Shown piece after piece: positions 41,286-47,881 of a stretch of 48,004 nucleotides of DNA. This DNA is from a virus: positions 1 through 48,004 of IMG/VR virus record IMGVR_UViG_3300048839_001569; one strand, 5' to 3'. Under the pieces are notes generated by a model. That model did no database searches and was not told the DNA's origin. It saw only the letters and a list, made by a program, of their open reading frames with translations. The position numbers and the translations under genes are program-made. Each line of letters starts with the position of its first letter. Position 1 is the stretch's first letter.

Positions 41286-41603
41286 ATGAAAACGTTCGAA
41301 AAACACTACATCGGAAAAGGAAAACAGGTCGAAGGCCTGCAAATCGCAAAGGTCACCTGCAAACTGGATGACATCCTGAAGCATACCCACGAATTCAAAG
41401 GCGATGTTTACATCTGCTTCGAAGTTGCCAAGATGCTCAACACCGACAGATTTGGTAATGATTTCACGGTCTATGTCAACAAGTTGGTGGAAAAAGCCGA
41501 CCCGCCGAAAAATGAAAAACCCGCCACCAAGGCAGCGATGAAACCGAAAAAGGAGACCACGAAAAAAGCAAAGGACAAGAACGACGAGGAGATCCCCTTC
41601 TAG
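41286..41603 (+). CDS. Small phage protein with acidic-basic tail
   Basis: 105 residues. It begins MKTFEKHYIGKGKQVEGLQI and has a small folded region (AKVTCKLDDILKHTHEFKGD) up to about residue 70, then a low-complexity Lys/Pro/Glu tail ending DEEIPF. The DEEIPF-like acidic end resembles the C-terminal tips of SSB-type proteins that recruit partners, and the front resembles small conserved proteins of Bacteroidota mobile elements. A single-strand DNA or replication accessory role is plausible but unproven. A terminator follows. Confidence 0.6.
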   Translation: MKTFEKHYIGKGKQVEGLQIAKVTCKLDDILKHTHEFKGDVYICFEVAKMLNTDRFGNDFTVYVNKLVEKADPPKNEKPATKAAMKPKKETTKKAKDKNDEEIPF

Positions 41604-41609
41604 GGACAG

Positions 41610-41634
41610 AGCCGGTGAAAACCGGCTTTTTTTT
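41610..41634 (+). terminator. Intrinsic terminator
   Basis: AGCCGGT (41610-41616), GAAA tetraloop, ACCGGCT (41621-41627), then 8 T counted from the last stem base. It lies 7 nt after the 105-residue gene. Confidence 0.85.
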
Positions 41635-41760
41635 GTTCGTTCACGGTAGTGTTTATAAATCCTGGACGGATTGTTCAAAATTATTGGCAAAAATGGCTTC
41701 ACTTTTCAATGTTTCCCCGATTAACCAGCAAAAGCACATCAAAGAGTGACTGAATTTTAG

Positions 41761-41791
41761 CAAAGGTACCTACGGAAAATAAAACGGTCAA
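41761..41791 (-). promoter_or_regulatory. Leftward Bacteroidota-type promoter
   Basis: On the minus strand TTGACC begins at 41791 and TACCTTTG lies at 41768-41761, 20 nt after TTG. It points away from radC toward the terminator at 41634. No leftward gene is visible, so a short antisense or small RNA is the only product I can suggest. Confidence 0.45.
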
Positions 41792-41857
41792 GGGCGCCGG
41801 TGGCGCCTTTCAGGTTCTTTCACCCCGCCTTCGGCGGGATGACCCTAACCCTTGACC
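41786..41857 (+). ncRNA. Three-way-junction RNA/inverted-repeat element upstream of radC
   Basis: The outer arms GGTCAAGGG (41786-41794) and CCCTTGACC (41849-41857) pair perfectly. Inside are two hairpins: GGCGCC-GGT-GGCGCC and CCCGCC-TTC-GGCGGG. It could be an RNA of the radC leader or a mobile palindromic repeat. The left arm also contains the -33 box of the leftward promoter. Confidence 0.55.
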
Positions 41858-41881
41858 TAATTTATTTCTCCCCGGTGTGGC

Positions 41882-41908
41882 TGATGGCAAAAATTCAGTA
41901 CTAACCGC
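41882..41908 (+). repeat. Leader motif shared by two intergenic regions, copy 1
   Basis: TGATGGCAAAAATT, then ACTAACCG at 41900-41907, before radC (ATG 41938). A near copy (TAATGGCATAAATT, then ACTAACCG) lies at 47309-47333 before another gene. The spacing differs by 1 nt. Confidence 0.45.
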
Positions 41909-41937
41909 GGCCAAACGGCTGCATAAAACTATCAGCT

Positions 41938-42663
41938 ATGGAAACATTATCAAAGATCAACGAATCGCTGACTTACCAGGGTGGACTTCCCATGAGCGCA
42001 TGGGCAGAGGATGACATCCCAAGCAACAAAATGCTGCTCAAGGGAACCAATAGCCTTTCAAACGCTGAACTGCTCAGTATTATCATCGGCAGCGGGATCG
42101 ACGGGGAAAACTCCCTGGACATTGCCATGAGGGTACTTTCATCCTGCGGCAATAATCTCTGCGAATTCTGGAAGCTGGGGATTAACGAACTGAAACAGAT
42201 CAGGGGCATCGGTGAAAAACGTGCCCTGCAGATCGTTTCATTGTTCGCCCTGGCAGGCAGAAGGATCGAAAGCGAAGCAATGCAACGGGAGAAGATCAAA
42301 TCCAGCCGGGATGCCTTTCAACTGCTGCGCACTTCAATGAGCGATATCCCTTACGAAGAGTTCTGGGTCCTGATGCTCAACAAAGCCAACAGAGTGCTCA
42401 GAAAAGTTAAAATTTCAGAAGGAGGCATCTCCGGAACGGTGGTTGACCCGAAAAGAGTCTTCAAAAGCGCCCTTGATCATCATGCGGCAGCAATTATCCT
42501 TGGGCACAACCACCCATCTGGATTGCTTACACCCAGCGAAGCTGACCTGAAGCTTACAAAAAGGCTGGTCGAAGCCGGCAGGTTGATGGAGATCGCAGTG
42601 CTGGATCACATCATCGTTGGCAGTGATCAGTACTATTCATTTGCTGATGAAGGGACGCTTTGA
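41938..42663 (+). CDS. radC: RadC-family JAB/MPN protein
   Basis: 241 residues. It has an N-terminal helix-hairpin-helix (LKQIRGIGEKRALQIVSLFA, about 83-102) and a C-terminal JAMM metal site: Glu in YEEFWVLMLN, then HNHPSGLLTPSEAD (His about 190, 192, Ser 194, Asp 203). RadC proteins carry this fold widely on phages and mobile elements; their biochemical role is still poorly defined, and a link to recombination or stress on replication is often suggested. A terminator follows immediately, so it is its own transcription unit. It is a cargo gene, not needed for virion structure. Confidence 0.88.
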   Translation: METLSKINESLTYQGGLPMSAWAEDDIPSNKMLLKGTNSLSNAELLSIIIGSGIDGENSLDIAMRVLSSCGNNLCEFWKLGINELKQIRGIGEKRALQIVSLFALAGRRIESEAMQREKIKSSRDAFQLLRTSMSDIPYEEFWVLMLNKANRVLRKVKISEGGISGTVVDPKRVFKSALDHHAAAIILGHNHPSGLLTPSEADLKLTKRLVEAGRLMEIAVLDHIIVGSDQYYSFADEGTL

Positions 42664-42667
42664 GGTG

Positions 42668-42694
42668 AGCCCCGGGAAACCGGGGCTTTTTTTT
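42668..42694 (+). terminator. Intrinsic terminator after radC
   Basis: AGCCCCGG (42668-42675), GAAA, CCGGGGCT (42680-42687), then a run of 8 T counted from the last stem base. It insulates the next cassette from upstream transcription. Confidence 0.9.
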
Positions 42695-42723
42695 CTTAGC
42701 TGTTCAAAAATAACATTAAAATA

Positions 42724-42755
42724 TTTGTGTAATATCATATATGATATTATATTTG
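42724..42755 (+). promoter_or_regulatory. Operator-controlled promoter of the IbrAB-like cassette
   Basis: TTTG at 42724-42727 and TATATTTG at 42748-42755 form a Bacteroidota promoter with a 20-nt spacer. A perfect palindrome TAATATCATATATGATATTA (42730-42749) fills the spacer and reaches into the -7 box. A dimeric repressor bound there would block RNA polymerase. The XRE protein encoded last in the cassette is the likely binder. Confidence 0.72.
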
Positions 42756-42808
42756 TTGAATAATCAATAACCCTGGCGGCAACAGGAAAACAATGCGGCA
42801 GATAAACA

Positions 42809-43192
42809 ATGACAACAAATCAAATCTTCGAAGCAAACCAGGTACTTACCCTGGCGATTGCCAAAAAACTCATTGGAAAAGTAATTGCGATCACAAATTG
42901 TGAGTATAAAGGCAACCGTCCTTCAGTAAGGAAATTCAAACTCACTGCTATTATCAGCGAATATGAGGTGGCTCGGCAAACTAAGGTTACAGGCTATGAA
43001 TCTCAGGCAGATTATTGGGAAAAGATGGTCCCGGAGGCTGTAAAAAGAGGTAAAAGCCACATGGTGCTTATTGGTGAAGGTGACAAGCCATATGCTACAT
43101 GCAGAGTTGTTGGTGGCTATTACCCTGAACCTACTTTCCATGGCTCAGATGAGGATCGTGAAATCTATTATCTGGTCTGTGATGATAATTAA
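42809..43192 (+). CDS. First cassette protein, unknown
   Basis: 127 residues, about 53 nt downstream of the cassette's promoter. It has a helical N terminus (QIFEANQVLTLAIAKKLIGK) and a beta-rich rest (HMVLIGEGDKPYATCRVVGG), ending FHGSDEDREIYYLVCDDN. The pattern suggests a compact binding domain. No family is recognised. It overlaps the next gene by 11 nt. Confidence 0.5.
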   Translation: MTTNQIFEANQVLTLAIAKKLIGKVIAITNCEYKGNRPSVRKFKLTAIISEYEVARQTKVTGYESQADYWEKMVPEAVKRGKSHMVLIGEGDKPYATCRVVGGYYPEPTFHGSDEDREIYYLVCDDN

Positions 43193-43511
43193 GTGCTATT
43201 CTGTACGCCTGAAAAGCCTTGTCAGCATATCCGACAGGGCTTTAAAGGCGACGGCTTTTGATGGGTCAGAGGCTATTATCCCCAAAAGTCAGGTTATTGG
43301 ACCAGACCTTGACGTGGTTAAGGCAGAAGCATACTGGATTACTGCTTGGATACTTGAGAAAAAAAAATTACAGTATTCAACGAAAAAGCAAGGTCTGTTC
43401 AACCTTTCGAAAAGGAAGGTTATTGTAAAGAATGATATTAAAATTGAAATTCACATACCAAAAAAAATTAATCCTTTAGAAAACAATATCATTGATCAAT
43501 TAAAAAAGTAA
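43182..43511 (+). CDS. Second cassette protein, unknown
   Basis: 109 residues from ATG 43182, inside the end of the previous gene; a longer frame would overlap it much more. It begins with a strand-rich part (KCYSVRLKSLVSISDRALKA) and continues to a basic C terminus (NLSKRKVIVKNDIKIEIHIP). The first half faintly resembles the start of a SNF2-associated or RNA-binding beta domain, but I cannot name it. A+T content rises here. Confidence 0.45.
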   Translation: MIIKCYSVRLKSLVSISDRALKATAFDGSEAIIPKSQVIGPDLDVVKAEAYWITAWILEKKKLQYSTKKQGLFNLSKRKVIVKNDIKIEIHIPKKINPLENNIIDQLKK

Positions 43512-43516
43512 CTACT

Positions 43517-43789
43517 ATGGAAAAATTAACAAAAATCGAAAGCCTTGAGTTAGCAAAAAAAGTAGCAAATCATTTTTTTGACTTGGGTTATAATGAACGG
43601 GAATTATTAGAGATGGACAAGCATGAGTTGTCTGTAAAAATGGATAATCCGGCAATTTCAAACATGCCTGACAGAGTGTCTATGTATGATGGACATGATA
43701 TTGAAGAGGAGGATACATTTGACTATTTTCAAACACTTGTAAAATTTGAATATGTTATTAGAAGAAGAAAAAGCGAGATTACTTCCTGA
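43517..43789 (+). CDS. Third cassette protein, unknown
   Basis: 90 residues, helical and acidic (SLELAKKVANHFFDLGYNER; DMEEEDTFDYF-like segment near residue 65). Its 3' end overlaps the ATPase gene by 38 nt, so it probably is co-translated. No motif is recognised. A small partner or regulator of the ATPase is plausible by position. Confidence 0.45.
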   Translation: MEKLTKIESLELAKKVANHFFDLGYNERELLEMDKHELSVKMDNPAISNMPDRVSMYDGHDIEEEDTFDYFQTLVKFEYVIRRRKSEITS

Positions 43790-44987
43790 CCAGGTAAATG
43801 CAAAAGGGCACCTATCAGATTGGAAGGTGGGTGCCCTTTTCATGGAAGCCGGAACAGGAAAAACAAGGATAGCAGTGGAAATCGCAAATGAAACAAATTG
43901 CGATTTAATTGTATGGATAGGCCCATTGCAGACTCTTCGACAAAAGTTTAACGAATCAACCGTAATACATGAAATCGAGCGTTGGGGAGGGTTCAATGCA
44001 AATGTGATTTACACTGGGATAGAGAGTTTGCAAAGTTCAGACAGAATTTACATGAATTTGCGAAACAGCATTATTTCTGCATTAAATCCCATGATCATCG
44101 TTGATGAAAGCTTGAAAATTAAAAATGCAGATGCTAAAAGAACAAAACGATTGTTGGAATTGTCAAATCATGCAAAATATAAGCTAATCCTAAATGGAAC
44201 CCCTATTACAAGAAATCTCTTGGATTTAAAAACCCAAATGGATTTCCTTTCGTGCAGTATTTTAAATATGAGCGATACAGAGTATAAAAATACCTTCTGC
44301 AAATACATGAGGGTAACAAAATACTTTGGAGGTAACAAAAGGTACACAAAGGAATTTATTACTGGCTTTGAAAACATTGATTATTTGTACAGTTTAATAA
44401 GACATTATGTCTTTGAGTGTGATCTTAATCTATCAGTTAGTCAGATGTACGCTACAATCAGATATGCTATTTCAGATGACCTACTTGATGAATATCAAAG
44501 GTTAAAAGAAAAGTATTTGGATGATGAAATGATGCAGTGGAGAAATAACAATATATTTCTTGAATTAACTCAAAAGATGCAGCACATATATTGCTGTACT
44601 GACGATAAATTTTTAGCATGTGAAAATCTGTTCAAAGAAATTGATCAGGAGCGCACAATCATTTTTTGTAAGTTTATAAAAAGCAGAATAGAATGTGAAA
44701 AGAGATTTCCCAAGGCAACAGTTCTCAGCTACCAAAAGGAATCGTTTGGACTTAATTTACAGCATCTTTCAAATACGATTTACTTCGATAAAAATTGGGA
44801 TTATGCACTGAGAATTCAAAGCGGAAGACGGACATTCAGGACCGGTCAAGAGTATAATTGCAGGTATTTTGATCTTACCGGAAATGTAGGACTTGAGCTG
44901 TTGATAGATGCTAATATAAAAAAGAAGACAAGTATGGCTGAATACTTTAAGGGAAAAACAAAAACAGATTTAAAGAAAGTATTATGA
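43752..44987 (+). CDS. Compact SNF2-type helicase-like ATPase
   Basis: 411 residues from ATG 43752. SNF2 proteins move along or remodel DNA using ATP. Motif I is MEAGTGKT (31-38), motif II is DESLKIKN (Asp118-Glu119-Ser120 in place of DEAH), motif III is LNGTPITRN, motif V-like is SFGLNLQHLSNTIYFD, and motif VI is QSGRRTFRTGQ (about 354-364). It lacks extra N- or C-terminal domains and is about half the usual size. It overlaps the upstream gene and is ATGA-coupled to the PP-loop gene. The region is A+T-rich compared with the structural genes. Confidence 0.8.
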   Translation: MLLEEEKARLLPDQVNAKGHLSDWKVGALFMEAGTGKTRIAVEIANETNCDLIVWIGPLQTLRQKFNESTVIHEIERWGGFNANVIYTGIESLQSSDRIYMNLRNSIISALNPMIIVDESLKIKNADAKRTKRLLELSNHAKYKLILNGTPITRNLLDLKTQMDFLSCSILNMSDTEYKNTFCKYMRVTKYFGGNKRYTKEFITGFENIDYLYSLIRHYVFECDLNLSVSQMYATIRYAISDDLLDEYQRLKEKYLDDEMMQWRNNNIFLELTQKMQHIYCCTDDKFLACENLFKEIDQERTIIFCKFIKSRIECEKRFPKATVLSYQKESFGLNLQHLSNTIYFDKNWDYALRIQSGRRTFRTGQEYNCRYFDLTGNVGLELLIDANIKKKTSMAEYFKGKTKTDLKKVL

Positions 44988-46258
44988 ATGTTTATGAGGC
45001 CGCCCAGAAGAGATTACGCTTTATATTCTCAGAGTTTGACAACATCTATGTGTCATTTTCAGGAGGAAAAGATAGTGGTGTGCTGCTGAACCTTTGCATC
45101 GATTACATCCGAAATCACAGCCTGAATGTAAAACTTGGAGTCTTTCACATGGATTACGAGGCCCAGTACCGCATGACAACAGACTATGTGAATGATACTT
45201 TGAGCCAAAATGTAGATATGATTGATGTTTTCCGGTGCTGTGTTCCGTTCAAGGTGCCAACCTGTACATCCATGCACCAGGATCACTGGCGTCCATGGGA
45301 GGAGTCAAAGCGTGACATTTGGGTTTCTGATATTCCCGAAAAGTGTTTTCAGCGTGATGATTTCCCGTTTTTCCGTGACAATATGTGGGATTACGAGTTT
45401 CAGGAGAAGTTTAGCCAGTGGCTTCATGAACGCAACCACGCCGGAAGGACCGCCTGCCTGGTCGGCATCCGCACCCAGGAATCCTTGAACCGGTGGCGTG
45501 CCATACACAGCGACCGGAATTACCGCAACTACAATGGTCTGAACTGGACCAAGGAGGTATTCACTAATGTTTTCAACGCCTATCCGATCTATGACTGGCT
45601 CACCACCGACGTATGGACCGCTAACGCACGTTTTGGATGGTCATACAACAGACTATACGATCTCTATCACCGGGCAGGCGTACCGCTGGAGAAGCAGCGG
45701 GTGGCCAGCCCATTTCTTTCGGCAGCGCAGGACAGCCTGAAGCTCTACCGGGTGATCGAACCAGATACCTGGGGTAAGCTCGTAAGCCGGGTGAACGGGG
45801 TAAACTTCACTGGTATCTACGGCGGGACCACTGCCATGGGGTGGAACTCCATTAAGTTGCCTTCCGGGCATACCTGGGAAAGCTATATGCACTTCCTACT
45901 TTCCACGCTGCCTGAAGATACCCGGGCCAACTACTTGGATAAATTATCCGTATCTATTCGATTCTGGAGAGAAAAGGGCGGGTGCCTGTCAGCGCATACT
46001 ATTGAAAAGCTAAAAGCGTCAGGAGTAAAGTTTGAAACAGCAAAGGATACGAATTACAAGACATCGAAGATCCCAGTAAGAATGGAATACATTGATGAGA
46101 TTGACATCGCTGAAGCGAAGGAAATACCGACATTCAAGCGAATGTGTATCTGCATCATGAAGAACGACCATCTATGCAAGTATATGGGATTTTCGCTTAA
46201 CAAAAACGAAATGGCTCGAAGGAAGAATATTATGGAAAAATATAAAGCATTGCTATGA
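44984..46258 (+). CDS. ibrA-like: IbrA-like PP-loop protein (PAPS-reductase family, DUF3440)
   Basis: 424 residues. The PP-loop SGGKDSGV (Ser26-Asp30 and on) binds ATP as in PAPS reductases, TilS and ThiI. Further segments fit the DUF3440/IbrA group: LVGIRTQESLNRWRAI and NRLYDLYHRAGVPLEKQRVA, the long C-terminal domain with SGHTWESYMHFLLSTLP, and a late cluster of cysteines (FKRMCICIMKNDHLCK). IbrA was named as a regulator of immunoglobulin-binding proteins in E. coli; its enzymatic reaction is unknown. It resembles DndC in fold. The 5' half differs in base composition from the A+T-rich ATPase gene. Confidence 0.82.
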   Translation: MNVYEAAQKRLRFIFSEFDNIYVSFSGGKDSGVLLNLCIDYIRNHSLNVKLGVFHMDYEAQYRMTTDYVNDTLSQNVDMIDVFRCCVPFKVPTCTSMHQDHWRPWEESKRDIWVSDIPEKCFQRDDFPFFRDNMWDYEFQEKFSQWLHERNHAGRTACLVGIRTQESLNRWRAIHSDRNYRNYNGLNWTKEVFTNVFNAYPIYDWLTTDVWTANARFGWSYNRLYDLYHRAGVPLEKQRVASPFLSAAQDSLKLYRVIEPDTWGKLVSRVNGVNFTGIYGGTTAMGWNSIKLPSGHTWESYMHFLLSTLPEDTRANYLDKLSVSIRFWREKGGCLSAHTIEKLKASGVKFETAKDTNYKTSKIPVRMEYIDEIDIAEAKEIPTFKRMCICIMKNDHLCKYMGFSLNKNEMARRKNIMEKYKALL

Positions 46259-46758
46259 ACAGTCCAGTTTACAACGTCAGGGCGGTACCCCTGGAGAAAA
46301 TCAGGGCCAACAGCTATAATCCGAATGCTGTGGCCCCACCCGAAATGAAGCTGCTGGAAAAATCGATCCTGGAGGATGGCTATACCATGCCGATCGTGTG
46401 CTATTACTTGCCGGATGAAGACCTCTACGAAATCGTGGATGGCTTTCATCGATACACGGTGATGAAGAACAACCTGGTGATAAGGGATAGAGAGAATGGC
46501 TTGATGCCGGTCGTCGTAATTGAAAAAGATATCACCAACAGGATGGCTTCTACCATCCGGCACAACCGTGCACGCGGATCACACGACATCGACCTGATGA
46601 GCAGCATCGTTTCGGAACTCACCAAGGCAGGAATGTCGGACGCCTGGATCATGAAAAACATTGGTATGGATGCAGATGAACTATTACGGCTTAAGCAAAT
46701 CACTGGCCTCGCAGAACTTTTTAAAGATAAAGAATTTTCAAAATCGGTTGAATTATGA
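46255..46758 (+). CDS. ibrB-like: IbrB-like ParB/Srx-fold protein
   Basis: 167 residues. The ParB-type catalytic or binding core includes IRANSYNPN (about 16-24), LEKSILEDGYTMPIV, and the signature VDGFHRYTV (about 61-69), which corresponds to the GERR or DGQHR box of ParB and DndB families. The C terminus is a helical HTH-like part (AGMSDAWIMKNIGMDADELL, then RLKQITGLAEL). ATGA overlaps link it to the IbrA-like gene and the XRE gene. The pair IbrA-IbrB is a known neighbourhood in prophages. Confidence 0.82.
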   Translation: MNSPVYNVRAVPLEKIRANSYNPNAVAPPEMKLLEKSILEDGYTMPIVCYYLPDEDLYEIVDGFHRYTVMKNNLVIRDRENGLMPVVVIEKDITNRMASTIRHNRARGSHDIDLMSSIVSELTKAGMSDAWIMKNIGMDADELLRLKQITGLAELFKDKEFSKSVEL

Positions 46759-47039
46759 ATGACCCTGTTATTATTGAAGCAAGGCGGATGCTACTTGCAT
46801 ATTTAAACGAATTGGCAAAAGAAAAAAAATTGAGCACTTATAAAATTGCCGAAATGACTGGTATTACGCAGTCAAACGTCTATAGAATTCTAAACGGGAG
46901 ATACCCACCAACGCTTGATACGTTTTTATTGCTGTGCCAAAAGTTAGACTGCTATATTTTTATAGTAGATAAAAATGCTGAAGACGACCTGGTAGATAAA
47001 ATGAAACAAAGATGGCGACGATCATTTGATGAATCTTGA
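46755..47039 (+). CDS. XRE-family HTH regulator of the cassette
   Basis: 94 residues. A helix-turn-helix of the XRE type is visible at about 22-60 (LSTYKIAEMTGITQSNVYRI, then LNGRYPPTLDTFLLLCQKL). It is coupled by ATGA to the IbrB-like gene and is the last gene before the terminator. An autorepressor that binds the palindrome at 42730-42749 is the simplest reading. The gene is A+T-rich. Confidence 0.75.
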   Translation: MNDPVIIEARRMLLAYLNELAKEKKLSTYKIAEMTGITQSNVYRILNGRYPPTLDTFLLLCQKLDCYIFIVDKNAEDDLVDKMKQRWRRSFDES

Positions 47040-47089
47040 TCATGCCAATTCATTATCTGACTAAGTTGAATATCTGATTTCATAATCGG

Positions 47090-47116
47090 GGTCCTGGGAA
47101 ACCGGGACCTTTTTTT
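47090..47116 (+). terminator. Intrinsic terminator of the cassette
   Basis: GGTCCTGG (47090-47097), GAAA, CCGGGACC (47102-47109) with one G-U pair, then 7 T. It closes the IbrAB-like unit. Confidence 0.85.
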
Positions 47117-47153
47117 ATTCTCGTAAGGTGGGCCGGTTATAAAAAATTTATAG

Positions 47154-47266
47154 CAAAGTTAACCTCATGAAAATATCATGTCACTAAAGGCGGCCGATCA
47201 TATTGCTGATCACGGGAAATTGATCGGCCGCCCTTCGGGTTCATTCAGATTTTCATGCTGAAAATC
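47154..47266. other. Intergenic region with inverted repeats and a leftward -7-like box
   Basis: On the minus strand TAACTTTG (47161-47154) could be a -7 box, but no good -33 box is seen. A 12-bp perfect inverted repeat joins GGCGGCCGATCA (47189-47200) and TGATCGGCCGCC (47221-47232). A second one joins GATTTTCA (47248-47255) and TGAAAATC (47259-47266). The layout resembles that upstream of radC (leftward -7 box, then inverted repeat, then the shared leader motif). Confidence 0.4.
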
Positions 47267-47308
47267 GTGACCTGAACCTTTGTTCCAGAATTTTCATTCC
47301 GGTTGGTT

Positions 47309-47333
47309 TAATGGCATAAATTTTCACTAACCG
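47309..47333 (+). repeat. Shared leader motif, copy 2
   Basis: TAATGGCATAAATT, then ACTAACCG at 47326-47333, upstream of ATG 47379. It is a near copy of the motif at 41882-41907 before radC. Confidence 0.45.
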
Positions 47334-47378
47334 GCGAGCCAGATGCCAAAATAAGCCTCCAGGGCAGGAGCAGAACGA

Positions 47379-47783
47379 ATGACCAAAGCAGTAGCAGAAG
47401 TTACAAAGCAGATCACTGACAAGATCGGTGGTAACGGTAATGGAAACGGCAAAGAGCAGAAAGCCGATCAGAGCCAGACATCAGTGGCAGCAGCTCTTCC
47501 GGCTCCGGAGATCAGGAAGGAGCTCTCGATTGTCGAAAAAATCCTAAAGATCGAGAACCTGCAGCTGGTGATCAGCAAGCGGCAGAAGCTCATCGAAACA
47601 CATTCACAGCTGGAGCGCTTCCAGATCGGATCGAATGAGTTCAACTGCTCGATGAAACTGTCGGATTCAGACGGCAATGTCTTCACAACGACGTTCACCC
47701 CCGGCATCAAGAAGGTGATCGAATTCCTCAAGGCTTCGTTCGAAAAAAGTATCGAAGAGACCGAAGGACAGATCAACTTCTAG
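47379..47783 (+). CDS. Phage protein before the right-edge gene, unknown
   Basis: 134 residues. It starts with a basic helix and a Gly/Asn linker (KIGGNGNGNGKEQKADQSQT), then a helical coiled-coil-like part (SIVEKILKIENLQLVISKRQ) and a beta-rich end (GNVFTTTFTPGIKKVIEFLK). No enzymatic or membrane motif is present. It ends 1 nt before a very strong terminator. It may be an early accessory or a late small protein; I do not recognise it. Confidence 0.5.
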   Translation: MTKAVAEVTKQITDKIGGNGNGNGKEQKADQSQTSVAAALPAPEIRKELSIVEKILKIENLQLVISKRQKLIETHSQLERFQIGSNEFNCSMKLSDSDGNVFTTTFTPGIKKVIEFLKASFEKSIEETEGQINF

Positions 47784-47784
47784 A

Positions 47785-47825
47785 AAAAAGGAGTTCCGCC
47801 CCCAGGGGCGGAACTCCTTTTTTTT
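47785..47825 (+). terminator. Very strong intrinsic terminator
   Basis: GTTCCGCCCC (47793-47802) pairs with GGGGCGGAAC (47805-47814) and the stem extends outward through AAAAAGGA/TCCTTTTT, ending in 8 T. It insulates the following late promoter-like element. Confidence 0.9.
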
Positions 47826-47841
47826 GCTGCGCCAGAAAAGT

Positions 47842-47877
47842 TGTCCTTTATCTTTTTCCAGGGTCAAAATAAGTTTG
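47842..47877 (+). promoter_or_regulatory. Late promoter-like element, copy 6 (leaderless geometry)
   Basis: TGTCCTTTA (47842-47850), 19 nt, TAAGTTTG (47870-47877), a perfect -7 box, then 4 nt and ATG 47882. It nearly repeats the element at 9973-10008, including the same ATGGA start. Confidence 0.72.
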
Positions 47878-47881
47878 CTGC

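Noticed and set aside
41136-41702. 188-codon minus-strand frame
   Set aside because: It is antisense to the 105-residue gene at 41286-41603, spans that gene's terminator and has unnatural Phe/Arg/Gly runs.
47154-47161. Leftward promoter in the gap after the cassette
   Set aside because: TAACTTTG is present on the minus strand but no TTG/TTTG lies 19-21 nt upstream. It is noted only as part of a parallel layout.
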